A DNA stretch of 64,000 nt from Mycobacterium yunnanensis. GTDB taxonomy: Bacteria; Actinomycetota; Actinomycetes; Mycobacteriales; Mycobacteriaceae. Location of the stretch: positions 1,387,532 through 1,451,531 of the forward strand of contig NZ_JACKVK010000008.1 in NCBI RefSeq assembly GCF_025823185.1, read 5' to 3'. This document shows positions 8,932 to 20,232 of this stretch, one piece after another; position 1 is the stretch's first letter; each line of letters opens with the position of its first letter. The notes below the pieces were generated by a model, which was not told the DNA's origin, did no database searches, and worked only from the letters and a program-made list of their open reading frames with translations. The translations under genes were made by a program, and so were the position numbers.

Positions 8932-9891
8932 GTGAAGACGAGCTCGAGGCGACTGGCGATACTCGACCAGATGCCGCCTGGCCAGGTCGTGGAGGTCCAC
9001 TCGGCGGACGGCACCAGGATTCACACCGAGGTCTTCGGCCCACGGGACGGTCGTCCCATCGTCTTGGCGCATGGCATCACGTGTGCGATTCGGGTGTGGG
9101 CCAACCAGATCGTCGACCTCAGCGCGGACTACAAGGTCATCGCCTACGACCACCGCGGCCACGGCCGCAGCGATGTGCCGCCGCTGCGTGGACGCCGTAG
9201 CAACTACGGCCTCGACTTCCTCGCCGCCGACCTCGACGCCGTGTTGGCCGCCACCCTGGCCCCCGGTGAGCGCGCGGTGATCGCCGGGCATTCGATGGGG
9301 GGCATCGCCATCTCGTCGTGGTCGCGGCGCTACCCGCACCGGGTGCGGCAGTGCGCCGACGCCGTCGCGCTGATCAACACGTCCACCGGCGATTTGCTAC
9401 GCAACGTCGACTTCCTGCCCGTCGCACCGGCTTTCGCGGGTGGTCGGGTACGTGCGGCCGGGCTGCTGCTCAAGAGGCTGGGCGCCACGCCGCTACTGCC
9501 CGGCACGATCGCGCAGAACCGCCGGTTCGTCGCCGCCCTCGCGGTGGGCCGTGACGCCGATCCGGCGATCGCGGACTTCGTCTTCGAGCTGTTCGCCCAG
9601 ACGCCGCCCGCCGGCCGCGGCGGCTGGGCCCGCGTGCTCGTCGACTCCGTCGGTTCCCGGCACCTCTCGCTGCAGAGCCTGACCGTCCCCACCCTCGTCA
9701 TCGGCAGTAAGGGCGACCGCCTTCTGCCCATCGGATCCTCGCGCCGCATCGCTGCCGACGCTCCCAACCTCGCGTCGATCGTGGAGCTCGACGGCGGTCA
9801 CTGCGGCCCCCTGGAACAGCCCGACGAGGTCAACCGCCTGCTACGTCACCTGCTCGAGTCGACTACGCAGGAGCGCCGCATCAGCTCCTAG
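8932..9891 (+). CDS. hpx: Alpha/beta hydrolase, Hpx-like (Rv3171c homologue)
   Basis: 319-aa alpha/beta-fold protein. The oxyanion region is [12 protein letters not shown], the nucleophile elbow is AGHSMGG near residue 120, the acid probably lies in [11 protein letters not shown] and the catalytic histidine in [12 protein letters not shown]. Family naming as non-heme haloperoxidase is historical; hydrolysis of an unknown ester is the likelier activity. As in M. tuberculosis (Rv3170-Rv3171c), it sits next to aofH in convergent orientation, here with an 11-bp overlap at the 3' ends. A TACACT -10-like box is at 8883-8888 and a GTG start is used. Confidence 0.8.
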   Translation: MKTSSRRLAILDQMPPGQVVEVHSADGTRIHTEVFGPRDGRPIVLAHGITCAIRVWANQIVDLSADYKVIAYDHRGHGRSDVPPLRGRRSNYGLDFLAADLDAVLAATLAPGERAVIAGHSMGGIAISSWSRRYPHRVRQCADAVALINTSTGDLLRNVDFLPVAPAFAGGRVRAAGLLLKRLGATPLLPGTIAQNRRFVAALAVGRDADPAIADFVFELFAQTPPAGRGGWARVLVDSVGSRHLSLQSLTVPTLVIGSKGDRLLPIGSSRRIAADAPNLASIVELDGGHCGPLEQPDEVNRLLRHLLESTTQERRISS

Positions 9892-11245
9892 CGAGATGCG
9901 CGGCGACCTCGGTCGCAGCCCGCGCGCCCGATCGCACCGCCCCGTCGAGGAAGCCCGTCCACCGGTCGGCGGTCTCGGTGCCCGCCCAAAAGATCGAGCC
10001 GACCGGCTCGCGCAATCGGTGTCCGTACGTCGTCCACGACCCGGGCGGCACGGCGGCGGTCGGACCGCCGGGTGCGAACGGCTCGGCGCTCCATCGGTGG
10101 TCGGTGTAGTCGACCGGATGCCTCGCCTGCTCGCCGAACAGGTCGACGAAGCACTGCAACGCCCTGGCGCGGCGCGCGTCGGGCTCCAGCGGGTCGAAGG
10201 TGCGAGCGTCGGCGAAGCCGAGCAGGATCCCCGGTCCTTGCCCGGACGGTGAGTCACCGGGGCTGACGTCGAAGGTGATGAACACCGGGCCGTCGTCGGA
10301 CAGGGCCTCACCCGACTGGCCTGCGGTGCGCCAGAACGGCGTCTCATAGGCGGCGTACGCCTTGCTGAGGTTGCCCATCGGCCAGTGCGTGGCCAACTCG
10401 GCGCCGTCCGGGGGAAGGGGCGGGTCGAACGTGATGCCGGCGCGGTGTGCCGGGGGTATCGCGACGACGACGGCGCGCGCCGACACCGCTTCGGTGGAGG
10501 TGTGCACGGTGACACCGGACGTGGTGTGTTCGATGCGCTCGACCACGCTGCCGAGGCTCACGCGGTCGTCCAGTTCCTCGGCCATGCGAATGGCGATCTG
10601 CTGGGTGCCCCCTGGGAAGCGGTCCTGCTGTGCGCCACCCTCGACGTCGAGCATCGGCCCGATGCCGCCGGCCGCCTTGATGTAGTGCACGGCATGCAAC
10701 ATCGACACCTCGTCGAGCTCGCACCCCCACGTCACCCGCGACATGATCGCCATCAGGTCCCTGGTGCTCTTGCCCGCGTGCATCGATCGCAGCCACCGTT
10801 CGACGGTGAGGTCGTCGAGCCGGTAGGCCGTCGGGGCCGTCCACGGCGCACCACGTGGCACCTGCTTGCCGAGCCGCTCGAAGCGCCACTGGATGCGTGA
10901 GACGTCGAGGAGTTCGAGGATCGACAGCCTGGGAATGGTGCTGCGGTAGGACCGGACACGACCGCGCCAGCGGATGAGGTTCTTGCCGGCGCCGTAGGTG
11001 GGCGTCGTCGCGCAGCCCAGTTCGGCGGCCAGCTCGAGCACCGCGGTCTGCGTCGGCCCGACGAATGTGGCGCCCAAGTCGACGGGAACGCCGGCGACTG
11101 TCGTGGTGTGCGAGCGCCCGCCGACGCGGTCCCGACCCTCCAGCACCCGTACCCGGTGACCCGCGGCGGTGAGGCGGCGGGCCGCGATAAGTCCGGCGAA
11201 CCCGGCACCCACGACGACGACGTCGAGACCTGGTGATGTGCTCAC
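9881..11245 (-). CDS. aofH: Flavin-containing monoamine oxidase (Rv3170-type)
   Basis: FAD enzyme that oxidatively deaminates amines, releasing aldehyde, ammonia and peroxide. 454 aa. The dinucleotide fold [17 protein letters not shown] and the GRDRVGGRS second FAD motif open the protein; [15 protein letters not shown] in the middle and the C-terminal [22 protein letters not shown], where FAD is clamped, are typical of MAO. The sequence runs parallel to M. tuberculosis AofH over its whole length. GTG start. No covalent-FAD cysteine is evident near the C-terminus, as expected for bacterial members. Substrate not determinable. Confidence 0.83.
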   Translation of the reverse strand: MSTSPGLDVVVVGAGFAGLIAARRLTAAGHRVRVLEGRDRVGGRSHTTTVAGVPVDLGATFVGPTQTAVLELAAELGCATTPTYGAGKNLIRWRGRVRSYRSTIPRLSILELLDVSRIQWRFERLGKQVPRGAPWTAPTAYRLDDLTVERWLRSMHAGKSTRDLMAIMSRVTWGCELDEVSMLHAVHYIKAAGGIGPMLDVEGGAQQDRFPGGTQQIAIRMAEELDDRVSLGSVVERIEHTTSGVTVHTSTEAVSARAVVVAIPPAHRAGITFDPPLPPDGAELATHWPMGNLSKAYAAYETPFWRTAGQSGEALSDDGPVFITFDVSPGDSPSGQGPGILLGFADARTFDPLEPDARRARALQCFVDLFGEQARHPVDYTDHRWSAEPFAPGGPTAAVPPGSWTTYGHRLREPVGSIFWAGTETADRWTGFLDGAVRSGARAATEVAAHLARS

Positions 11246-11355
11246 GTGCCCAGACTCTCACGGTGACGGCGCCGTAAACCCGGATCGCCGACGCTCGTCG
11301 CGACCGACGCCCTATCGTGGGGGGCTGGTACGGCGCAGGACCAAGGAGGCTCTCG

Positions 11356-12867
11356 ATGGACGACCAGGCGGAATACTCGGACGTGCTGATCATCGGCGCA
11401 GGCATCTCGGGGCTGGGCGCCGCGTATCGGATCCACGAGCGCAATCCCCATCTCGAGTACACGATTCTCGAGCGGCGCGAGCGCATCGGGGGCACGTGGG
11501 ACCTGTTCCGGTACCCGGGCATCCGCTCCGACAGCGACATCTTCACCCTCAGCCTGCCCTTCGAACCGTGGACGAGGCCGGAGAACGTGGCCGACGGCGG
11601 TGACATCCGGGACTACCTCACCGACGCCGCCCGCCATCACGGCATGGACCGCCACATCCGGTTCGGCACCCACGTCACGTCGGCGGAATGGGATTCCGGC
11701 ACAGACACCTGGACGCTGCGCACGCAGACATCCGACGGTTCGGCCAAGCTGTACCGCGGGCGCTTCGTGTTCTTCGGCACCGGCTACTACGACTACGACC
11801 AGCCCTACCGACCCGAGATTCCTGGTCTGGAGGACTTCGGGGGCGAGGTGGTCCATCCGCAGTTCTGGCCGGAGTCGCTGGATCACGCAGGCAAGCGCGT
11901 CGTCGTGATCGGCAGCGGGGCGACGGCCATCAGCCTGGTCCCAGCGCTGGCCAAGACCGCCGCCCACGTCACGATGTTGCAGCGCTCGCCGACCTACATG
12001 ATGTCGATGGCGCGAGTCGACCCGATGGTGCAGGCGATCCGAAAGGTGTTGCCGCGCAGACTGGCTCACAACGTGGTGCGGGCCCGCAACGCCGCCTTCT
12101 CGGTGCTGTCGTACTTCATGTTCCGCAAGGCGCCCAAGTTCGGCCGGTGGCTGGTGCGCAACCGCACCATCGCCGCGCTGCCCAAGGGCTACGACGTCGA
12201 CGTGCACTTCAAGCCGCGCTACGACCCGTGGGACCAGCGGATGTGCCTGGTGTTGGACCACGACCTGTTCGACCTCATCGGCGACGGCCGTGCCGAGGTG
12301 GTCACCGACCACGTGGACCACGTCGACGCCACCGGCATCGTGCTGCGGTCCGGCACGCGTCTGGACGCCGACCTGATCGTGACCGCAACCGGGCTTCAGC
12401 TGCAGGCCCTTGGCGGGGTCACACTCGCGGTCGACGGGGAGGAGATCGCGCCGACCGACCGATTCGTCTACAAGGAGTACCTGCTCGAGGACGTGCCCAA
12501 CATGGCCTGGTGCATCGGGTACACCAACGCGTCGTGGACGTTGCGAGCCGACATGACCGCCCGGGCCGTCGCGAAGTTGTTGGCGTACATGAACTCTCGG
12601 GGATACACGCATGCCTACCCGCACCTGGGTGCGGTTCCGATGCAGGAGAAGCCGACGTTCGACCTCGAGGCCGGCTACGTCAAGCGCGCCCCGCACGCGT
12701 TGCCCAAGTCAGGTGTGCGCCGGCCGTGGAACGTGCGGCACAACTACGTGCTGGACCTCGTCGACCACAGATTCGACCGCATCGAAGAGTCCATGGTGTT
12801 CGGGCGCGCGCCCGCGCAGTCCGCGCCGAAGCCCCCGCGGAATGAAATCGCGGGTGCGCCTCGTTGA
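11356..12867 (+). CDS. Flavin-containing Baeyer-Villiger-type monooxygenase
   Basis: NADPH/FAD monooxygenase, 503 aa. FAD site IIGAGISGLGAAYR at residue ~10, second nucleotide site VIGSGATAISLVPAL near 190, and between them FGGEVVHPQFWP, which fits the Baeyer-Villiger fingerprint FxGxxxHxxxWP exactly. Close in organisation to the mycobacterial EthA/MymA group, so it may oxidise ketones or thioethers. The chosen ATG (MDDQAEYSDV) has an AAGGAGG ribosome site 6 nt upstream; the GTG 13 codons earlier does not. A TATCGT -10 box is at 11313-11318. Divergent from aofH across 110 bp. Confidence 0.88.
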   Translation: MDDQAEYSDVLIIGAGISGLGAAYRIHERNPHLEYTILERRERIGGTWDLFRYPGIRSDSDIFTLSLPFEPWTRPENVADGGDIRDYLTDAARHHGMDRHIRFGTHVTSAEWDSGTDTWTLRTQTSDGSAKLYRGRFVFFGTGYYDYDQPYRPEIPGLEDFGGEVVHPQFWPESLDHAGKRVVVIGSGATAISLVPALAKTAAHVTMLQRSPTYMMSMARVDPMVQAIRKVLPRRLAHNVVRARNAAFSVLSYFMFRKAPKFGRWLVRNRTIAALPKGYDVDVHFKPRYDPWDQRMCLVLDHDLFDLIGDGRAEVVTDHVDHVDATGIVLRSGTRLDADLIVTATGLQLQALGGVTLAVDGEEIAPTDRFVYKEYLLEDVPNMAWCIGYTNASWTLRADMTARAVAKLLAYMNSRGYTHAYPHLGAVPMQEKPTFDLEAGYVKRAPHALPKSGVRRPWNVRHNYVLDLVDHRFDRIEESMVFGRAPAQSAPKPPRNEIAGAPR

Positions 12868-12874
12868 CACCAGC

Positions 12875-13042
12875 ATGAAGAAGTTCAGCATCGCCAGCAT
12901 CGTCGCCTCCGGTTTCGCCGCAGCCCTGTTCGGGCTCGCCGCGCCCGCGAGCGCCGACATCGATCATCACCAGTGGATCAACGACATTCAGCAGCGCGCC
13001 ACCGTGGGTTCGGTCACGTCGACCGTCGGCAACGGCCGCTGA
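12875..13042 (+). CDS. Small exported peptide, 55 aa
   Basis: Reading MKKFSIASIVASGFAAALFG, then an ASA cleavage site and a mature peptide of only about 27 residues starting DIDHHQWIND. The charged start, hydrophobic core and AxA site are a standard Sec signal. No family recognised. It follows the monooxygenase by 7 bp on the same strand, so it may be cotranscribed; an earlier in-frame ATG (12842) would overlap that gene. It is followed directly by a strong terminator. Function unknown; it could be a minor secreted factor or a vestige of a longer gene. Confidence 0.55.
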   Translation: MKKFSIASIVASGFAAALFGLAAPASADIDHHQWINDIQQRATVGSVTSTVGNGR

Positions 13043-13056
13043 CACTCCGCTAGACA

Positions 13057-13091
13057 ACGAAGGGGCACCCGCGATCCGGGTGCCCCTTCGT
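13057..13091. terminator. Strong hairpin terminator between convergent genes
   Basis: A perfect 15-bp inverted repeat (13057-13071 and 13077-13091, arms ACGAAGGGGCACCCG / its complement) with a 5-nt loop CGATC. It lies right after the small exported peptide and touches the stop codon of the opposing serine hydrolase, so it can serve both strands. There is no long U tract, as is common in mycobacteria. Confidence 0.85.
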
Positions 13092-14224
13092 CATGCGGCG
13101 AGTGCGTCGTAGACGAGTTCGACGTAGCGGCGCGTGCGGTCGGAGCCGACCAGGTCGGGCGCCATGCGATTCATGGTGTACGCGATGGTCAGACGGCGGT
13201 GTAGGTCCATCACGACCAGCGAGCCACCCCATCCGCCCCAGAAGCAGGTGCGTTCGGTCTTGAGGTAGGGCAGGAAGTCCGCGGTGGGCAGCGCAAGACC
13301 CAGCCCCCAGGTCACCAGTGACCCCAGCACGAGATCGGGTCCCGAGGCGTGGACGTCGAAGATGCGCTCGACTGTCTGCGGTTCGAGCAACCGGACGCCG
13401 TTGGCCCTGCCCCGCAACGAGATCGACGACAGTGCCCGCACCAGGCCGCGCGCGTTGGCGTGCCCGTTGCACGCGCCCACCTCGGCGCGTCGCCAGGCCG
13501 TGGTGTTGGCGGGCTCGGCCGACGCCGGGGGAGCGGCGAACACCTTGCGCATGGGACTGTCCTGCGGCAGCGGCGGGAACGCCGGCGGCGGGGTCGTGAT
13601 CAAGGGGGCCACTCGGGCGTCGTCCTCGGCCCTGGCGCCGATCTGGACGTCGGCGTTCAGCGGTTCGGCGATCTGGCGACGGATGAAGTCGGTCAGGCTC
13701 GTTCCGGTGATGCGGCGGACGATCTCTCCCACCAGATGTCCGTAGTTCTGAGCGTGATAGCCCGCCTGGTTGCCGGGTGTCCACCAGGGGGCTTGGCGCG
13801 CAAGGCGTTCGACCGCGGCGTCGCGGTCGTACATCTCCTCCTGGGTGAAGGGTTCGTCCCAGCCGGCGACACCGGAGGTGTGCGACAGGACGTGGCGCAC
13901 CAAGACCCCCTGCTTGCCGTTGGCGGCGAACTCCGGCCAGTAGCGGGCCACGGGTGCGTCGAGGTCGAGCAATCCCCGGTCGACGAGGATCAGCGCCGCC
14001 AGGACGCACAACGCCTTGGTGCAGGACCACACGTTGACGATGGTGTCCTGTGACCACTCGACGGTCTTGGTGGCGTCGGTGTGCCCGCCCCAGACGTCGA
14101 GCACGCTGACGCCGTCGACGTCGACCGCCAAAGCGGCGCCCACTTCGTCACCGTTGACCAGCTCGTCGTCGAGGGCCTTGACCAGGTCGGCGAATCGCGG
14201 GTCGTAACTGCCGTGGACCGTCAT
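13091..14224 (-). CDS. Serine hydrolase, beta-lactamase class C / esterase fold
   Basis: 377 aa. The SxxK motif is SCTK (in VNVWSCTKALCVLAAL, about residue 68), with the Tyr motif probably YHAQNYG near 160 and a late WGGWGG stretch in the place of the KTG/HxG triad. This is the mycobacterial Lpq/LipE-type esterase group, which usually hydrolyses short esters rather than beta-lactams. No signal peptide, so it acts in the cytoplasm. The ATG (MTVHGSYD) has an AAAGGA site 8 nt upstream; a longer frame upstream runs antisense to the PucR remnant and is not used. Confidence 0.85.
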   Translation of the reverse strand: MTVHGSYDPRFADLVKALDDELVNGDEVGAALAVDVDGVSVLDVWGGHTDATKTVEWSQDTIVNVWSCTKALCVLAALILVDRGLLDLDAPVARYWPEFAANGKQGVLVRHVLSHTSGVAGWDEPFTQEEMYDRDAAVERLARQAPWWTPGNQAGYHAQNYGHLVGEIVRRITGTSLTDFIRRQIAEPLNADVQIGARAEDDARVAPLITTPPPAFPPLPQDSPMRKVFAAPPASAEPANTTAWRRAEVGACNGHANARGLVRALSSISLRGRANGVRLLEPQTVERIFDVHASGPDLVLGSLVTWGLGLALPTADFLPYLKTERTCFWGGWGGSLVVMDLHRRLTIAYTMNRMAPDLVGSDRTRRYVELVYDALAA

Positions 14225-14326
14225 GTCTCGTTCCTTTCGTGATGCTCTCAAGTTGGTCAACGCCTGCGAGTTGCGGACGCTTACGCCCTCGGCCAGACGA
14301 CGCAGCAGATCGGGCACGTCGTCCAT

Positions 14327-14809
14327 GTGGGTGATCGCCTCGATGAACACCAGCCGGTCCGTGCAGCGGTGCTTCACGCGCACTGCCTCGACGTCGCGAT
14401 CGGTGTCGGGCTTTGGCGCATGGGTCTGCCGGGTGCGGCCGCCAGCGCGACCGACGCCGAGGAGTCACTGGCCTACGGGCGGTGGCGGGGCGGTGATCGC
14501 GTGGTGCGGTTCGAACGCGACTGGCTGTCGATCACGCTGTTCCAGCGCGAAGCCCGGCTCGAGCCACTGTTGCGGCCCGAACGAGGTGCCTCCAGCTTGC
14601 ACGGCGACGCCGCCGTGGCCGTCGGCGGCTTGCTCGACAACGGGTTCTCGTTCAGTGCCACCGGTCGAGCTCTTCACCTGCACCCCAACACCGTTCGCCA
14701 TCGCGTCGAGCGGTGGCAGCAGTTGACCGGATGGGACGTCAGGACCCGACAAGGTTTGCTGCGCAGCATCGCCGCCCTCGGGCTGAATCGCCAACACGAC
14801 GGCTCATAG
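14327..14809 (+). CDS. PucR/CdaR-type regulator remnant, N-terminus missing
   Basis: 160 codons from the first GTG; the frame is open back to 14243. The C-terminus is a clear PucR helix-turn-helix: GLLDNGFSFSATGRALHL, then HPNTVRHRVERW and a closing LLRSIAALGL. Before it lies the last part of the GGDEF-like middle domain (VAIGVGLWRMGLPGAAAS...DAEESL). Complete proteins of this family have 350-550 residues, so the ligand-sensing N-terminal half is lost, seemingly by a deletion that ends near 14240 next to the serine hydrolase promoter. It may still bind DNA if expressed, but I think it is a decaying gene. Confidence 0.6.
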   Translation: MGDRLDEHQPVRAAVLHAHCLDVAIGVGLWRMGLPGAAASATDAEESLAYGRWRGGDRVVRFERDWLSITLFQREARLEPLLRPERGASSLHGDAAVAVGGLLDNGFSFSATGRALHLHPNTVRHRVERWQQLTGWDVRTRQGLLRSIAALGLNRQHDGS

Positions 14810-14815
14810 CGTCAC

Positions 14816-16408
14816 TTACGGACCCGGACCGTCATCCTCGTTCAATGAGCGCTCGGCGGCGATCCTTGCGGCGCGGTCTTGGGCGCGAGTGGTCTTGCGT
14901 CGTGGCATGGTGAGCCCGGCGGTGTGCGGTGGCGGCCTCCCGGTCGTCGTGACCGTCGCGGTGGGTCTGGACAGTTCGGGGAACAGCAGTCGACTGCCCG
15001 GGGTGGTGACGAACTCTCGGCCGTCGGGTGCGGTCCAGATGACGGTGCCGTCGTTGAGTTGCGTGTCGCGCCAACCGTTCTCACCACCCCAGAACGTCTT
15101 GAGCAGGTGGTGTCGACGGCAGACGCATTTGAGGTTGGATGCCGTAGTCGGGCCGTGTGGCCACGGAATCGTGTGATCGATGTCGGTCTGGGTGGCGGGC
15201 CTGCGGCAGCCAGGGAAGCGGCAGGTCATGTCGCGGCAGCGGATGAAGTCGGCCAGCTTCTTCGACGGTCGGTACCGGTTCTCCGGTGGCGCTTGGCCTG
15301 GGTGCACGATGCGGGTGATGGTCGCCCCGATGGCGGCGCGGCAGGCAATCGCGCCGGGGAGGAATAGGCCACCCATCAATGCCGCGGGCCGCAGCTTGGC
15401 CAGCCGGCCAGGGGTGGGTGTCATGGCCTCGGTGAGGGTGAGGTCGCGTAGCAGCTTGTCGAACAGGCGTGGCTCTTCCCCGTCGATGGCAGCGCGCTCG
15501 GCCGCCGCGATGGACTCGTCGGTTTCCACCGGGGTGTCCGATGGCGGTGCGGGTGTCTCGGGCTTGGGCGCAGGCGGCTCGGACTCGGGCGCATCCTTCG
15601 GTTCGGCCAGCGTCTCTTCGCTGGCGATGACGTAGACCACCACGTCCGTCGCGGGTGGGTCTTGGGCGGCGGCGCAGTCGTCGTTGCCGCACAGGCACGC
15701 CAGCCGGTCGGTCCCGATGGCGCCGATGGCGTCGGCGCGGAGTTGGTCGGCGGTCCGGGGGTCGGCTGGGCAGACGGTGGCGGCCAGGTTCTTCAGTCGT
15801 GCCTCGAATGCCTTCGCGTCGTGGGCGAACAGGGTGGCCAACACCGTGGCCAGGCCGCTGCCGTCCTCCTCGATGCGCACCTCAACCGACCGACCTCGGG
15901 CCTTGGTCTCGCTTCGTCGCAGCGCGTGCGGGTCCACCTGGGCCACCAGGAAGTCGATGGCCTTCTCGGTCTTGTCGACCGACCTCGGCTCCCACTCCCC
16001 GAACGCCTGCGCCAGTAGAGCATCCAACGCACGTAGGGCGTCGGGGTCGATGAGCAGCGCACCGCGGTGCACCACGGTCTTCACCAAGGCGTAAGTCACG
16101 AGTCCCTCGGCGAACACCGCGGCCACCTTCGGGAACCGGTCGTGCAGAGCGACCGCGACCAACAGCTGATGGGTGGCGGTGCCGGGGGTGATGTTTTGGG
16201 CCGCGCCGATGTGGGCGGCGACGGCGTCGAGGTTGTCCAGGCACCATTGGTCGCGATCGGCTGATCCGGAGGCGGCATGTGCCTCGTCGAGCATGGCGGC
16301 CATCGTCGCGACCCGGTGGGCGCAGGCCGCGTTCTCCACCCGTGCCCACGACGACAGGGCCCCGGCACCCCGGGTGCCGGTCGTCGCGTCCACCAGATCG
16401 TCGAACAT
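14816..16408 (-). CDS. DUF222/HNH endonuclease-domain protein (13E12 family), intact
   Basis: 530 aa. The N-terminal DUF222 helical domain (MFDDLVDATTG to about residue 350) is split by an acidic Pro-rich insert at about 265-300 (PESEPPAPKPETPAPPSDTP). The C-terminal HNH nuclease fold shows CRFPGCRRP, DHTIPWPHG, N-L-K-C and CRRHHLLKT, so the metal and catalytic positions are kept. The family is abundant and repetitive in mycobacteria and its biological role is not settled. The ATG is preceded by TAAACT and 6 nt, i.e. a leaderless start. A second, broken member is at 62419-63893. Confidence 0.88.
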   Translation of the reverse strand: MFDDLVDATTGTRGAGALSSWARVENAACAHRVATMAAMLDEAHAASGSADRDQWCLDNLDAVAAHIGAAQNITPGTATHQLLVAVALHDRFPKVAAVFAEGLVTYALVKTVVHRGALLIDPDALRALDALLAQAFGEWEPRSVDKTEKAIDFLVAQVDPHALRRSETKARGRSVEVRIEEDGSGLATVLATLFAHDAKAFEARLKNLAATVCPADPRTADQLRADAIGAIGTDRLACLCGNDDCAAAQDPPATDVVVYVIASEETLAEPKDAPESEPPAPKPETPAPPSDTPVETDESIAAAERAAIDGEEPRLFDKLLRDLTLTEAMTPTPGRLAKLRPAALMGGLFLPGAIACRAAIGATITRIVHPGQAPPENRYRPSKKLADFIRCRDMTCRFPGCRRPATQTDIDHTIPWPHGPTTASNLKCVCRRHHLLKTFWGGENGWRDTQLNDGTVIWTAPDGREFVTTPGSRLLFPELSRPTATVTTTGRPPPHTAGLTMPRRKTTRAQDRAARIAAERSLNEDDGPGP

Positions 16409-16544
16409 GAACCCAGTTTACGGCGACGGTATGACGAAAGTCGTTCTGCTACAGGCGTTCTGTGGATGAACGCCGGTCTGTGGACAACCCTGCCCAAGCG
16501 GCCAAAAACGTCAGACCCGCGTGCTAGCGCGGCAGGCCCAATGA
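16409..16544. promoter_or_regulatory. Intergenic region with leaderless -10 box for the DUF222 gene
   Basis: 136 bp. TAAACT on the minus strand (16415-16420) lies 6 nt before the DUF222 ATG. The rest contains a near-repeated GTTCTG word and a weak 5-bp stem (16517-16532) that I do not consider a convincing terminator. Confidence 0.4.
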
Positions 16545-18802
<2,258 letters not shown>

Positions 18803-18820
18803 TTACCCCTTCGAGCAATT

Positions 18821-18839
18821 ACGCTACGGTAAGTAGCGT
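18821..18839. promoter_or_regulatory. Palindromic operator for the divergent TetR
   Basis: ACGCTAC (18821-18827), spacer GGTAA, GTAGCGT (18833-18839): a perfect 7-bp inverted repeat in the 41 bp between the phosphotransferase and TetR starts. It overlaps candidate -10 boxes on both strands (TACGGT forward; TACCGT and TAGCGT reverse), so binding would shut both promoters, the normal logic of a TetR self-regulator. Confidence 0.6.
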
Positions 18840-18840
18840 T

Positions 18841-19443
18841 ATGAAAGCAGATCCCGGTGGCGTTGTCGAGACCCCCAACGCGGGACGTCCGCGCGACCCA
18901 CGCATCGACGCCGCCATCCTGGAAGCGGCTGCGAGCCTGCTCGTCGACGTCGGCTACGCGAACCTGACGATGGCCGGGGTGGCCGAGCGGGCCGGCACCA
19001 CCAAGACCGCTCTGTACCGGCGGTGGTCGAGCAAGGCCGAATTGGTGCACGAGGCAGCCTTTCCCGTGGCGCCGACGGCATTGGGTGCACCCGAGGGTGA
19101 CATCAGTGCCGACGTGCGCGCGATGGTCGCCGCCGCACGCGACGTGTTCACCAGTCCGGCGGTGCGGGCCGCGCTGCCGGGGCTCATCGCCGACATGGCC
19201 GACGATCCCGGGCTGAACGCGCGCGTGATGGGTCGATTCGTCGGACTCTTCGGGGTCGTCCGCGAACGTCTGGTGCACGCCGTCGACCGCGGCGAGGTGA
19301 ACGCGGACGTCGACCCCGATCGACTGATCGAAATCATCGGCGGCGCAACCCTCTTGCGGCTACTGCTGGATCCTGCCGGGTCGTTGGACGACTCCTGGGT
19401 GGAACAGACCGCCGCGATCGTCGTACACGGCGTGAAGTCCTAG
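18841..19443 (+). CDS. TetR-family regulator, Rv3167c-like
   Basis: 200 aa. The N-terminal helix-turn-helix (residues ~18-64) reads ILEAAASLLVDVGYANLTMAGVAERAGTTKTALYRRW in four helices, with the TetR hallmark ALYRRWxSKxEL. The rest is an all-helical ligand domain without recognisable ligand motif. It sits divergent from the phosphotransferase/DUF7064 pair, as Rv3167c does from Rv3168 in M. tuberculosis, and likely represses both that pair and itself through the palindrome at 18821. It ends on the stop codon of the opposing SDR gene (shared CTAG). Confidence 0.85.
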   Translation: MKADPGGVVETPNAGRPRDPRIDAAILEAAASLLVDVGYANLTMAGVAERAGTTKTALYRRWSSKAELVHEAAFPVAPTALGAPEGDISADVRAMVAAARDVFTSPAVRAALPGLIADMADDPGLNARVMGRFVGLFGVVRERLVHAVDRGEVNADVDPDRLIEIIGGATLLRLLLDPAGSLDDSWVEQTAAIVVHGVKS

Positions 19444-20117
19444 GCGCCCGAGGACGCGGGGTCGGAGGCGTTCAAGGTGGCGACCACGTCGGTGTAGTCG
19501 CCCCGTGCCTCGCCGTAGCGGAGGAACTTCACCCGTTCGACCAGGATTTCGTCGGCCTCGGGGTGCTGTTCGAGGACGTCGACGACCTCGGCGACGAACT
19601 CGTCCAGTGGCATGGCGAAGGAACTGTCGCGTTGACCGGGAATGAGGTCGGTGGCCACCGACGGCGGCACCAGCTCCTTGAATTCGACTGCGGTGTCGGC
19701 ATATTGAAGCCGCAGTGATTCGGTCAGCATGTGCACGGCCGCCTTGGAGGCGTTGTAGCTTGGCGTGGCCTTCAGCGGTGCGAAGGCAAGGCCCGACGAG
19801 ACCGTGATGACGGTGGCCGAGGGTTGGGTCTGCAGGTGTTCGACGAATGCCGCAAGCTTCCGGATCGGTCCCAGGACGTTGAGATCGGGGTGCGAGCGGA
19901 TGACCTTCTCGGCGGCGGCCGAGATGGACGCCGGATCGGAGACGTCGATCTGCACTGTCGCGAGGTCTGGATGCTCGGCGGCGATCTGGTCCAGCAGCTC
20001 GGCTCGTCGGCCGCCGACGATGACGGTGTTTCCCTTGTCGCGCAGGGCCAGCGCGAGCGCCAGGCCGATGCCGCTCGTCGACCCGGGAATGAAGATGGTG
20101 TTACCGCTGATCTTCAT
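19440..20117 (-). CDS. SDR oxidoreductase (DltE-like) with internal deletion of the NNAG segment
   Basis: 225 aa, where family members have about 250-260. The NAD(P) motif GSTSGIGLALA and the GGRR cofactor loop are intact, and the active-site Ser (VSSGLAF) and YNASKAA are present. However, after HPDLN the sequence jumps directly to VLGPIRK, so the strand with NNAG and the helix after it (about 30 residues) are missing in frame. Such a protein may not fold or bind cofactor normally. The start MKISGN has GAGGAG 8 nt upstream. Divergent from a LysR gene, which may control it. Confidence 0.75.
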   Translation of the reverse strand: MKISGNTIFIPGSTSGIGLALALALRDKGNTVIVGGRRAELLDQIAAEHPDLATVQIDVSDPASISAAAEKVIRSHPDLNVLGPIRKLAAFVEHLQTQPSATVITVSSGLAFAPLKATPSYNASKAAVHMLTESLRLQYADTAVEFKELVPPSVATDLIPGQRDSSFAMPLDEFVAEVVDVLEQHPEADEILVERVKFLRYGEARGDYTDVVATLNASDPASSGA

Positions 20118-20232
20118 CGGCAGACTCCTCACGTCGTGGTTGCGTCCATCGTGCGGACTTGCCAGCCACGTTGTCACGTGCATACTTCGCATGGTTTGAA
20201 TGCGCGACACGCATGACGCCTAGGCTGTCCGA
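20118..20232. promoter_or_regulatory. SDR-lysR intergenic region with LysR-type inverted repeat
   Basis: 115 bp. GCATAC (20181-20186) and GAATGC (20199-20204) form an interrupted inverted repeat with one mismatch and a 12-bp spacer, the layout expected of a LysR box. TAGGCT (20221-20226) lies 6 nt before the lysR GTG, giving a leaderless transcript. Confidence 0.45.

Noticed and set aside
16517..16532. Short stem CCGCG / CGCGG as a terminator
   Set aside because: Five base pairs with a 6-nt loop is too weak, and such stems arise by chance at this GC content.
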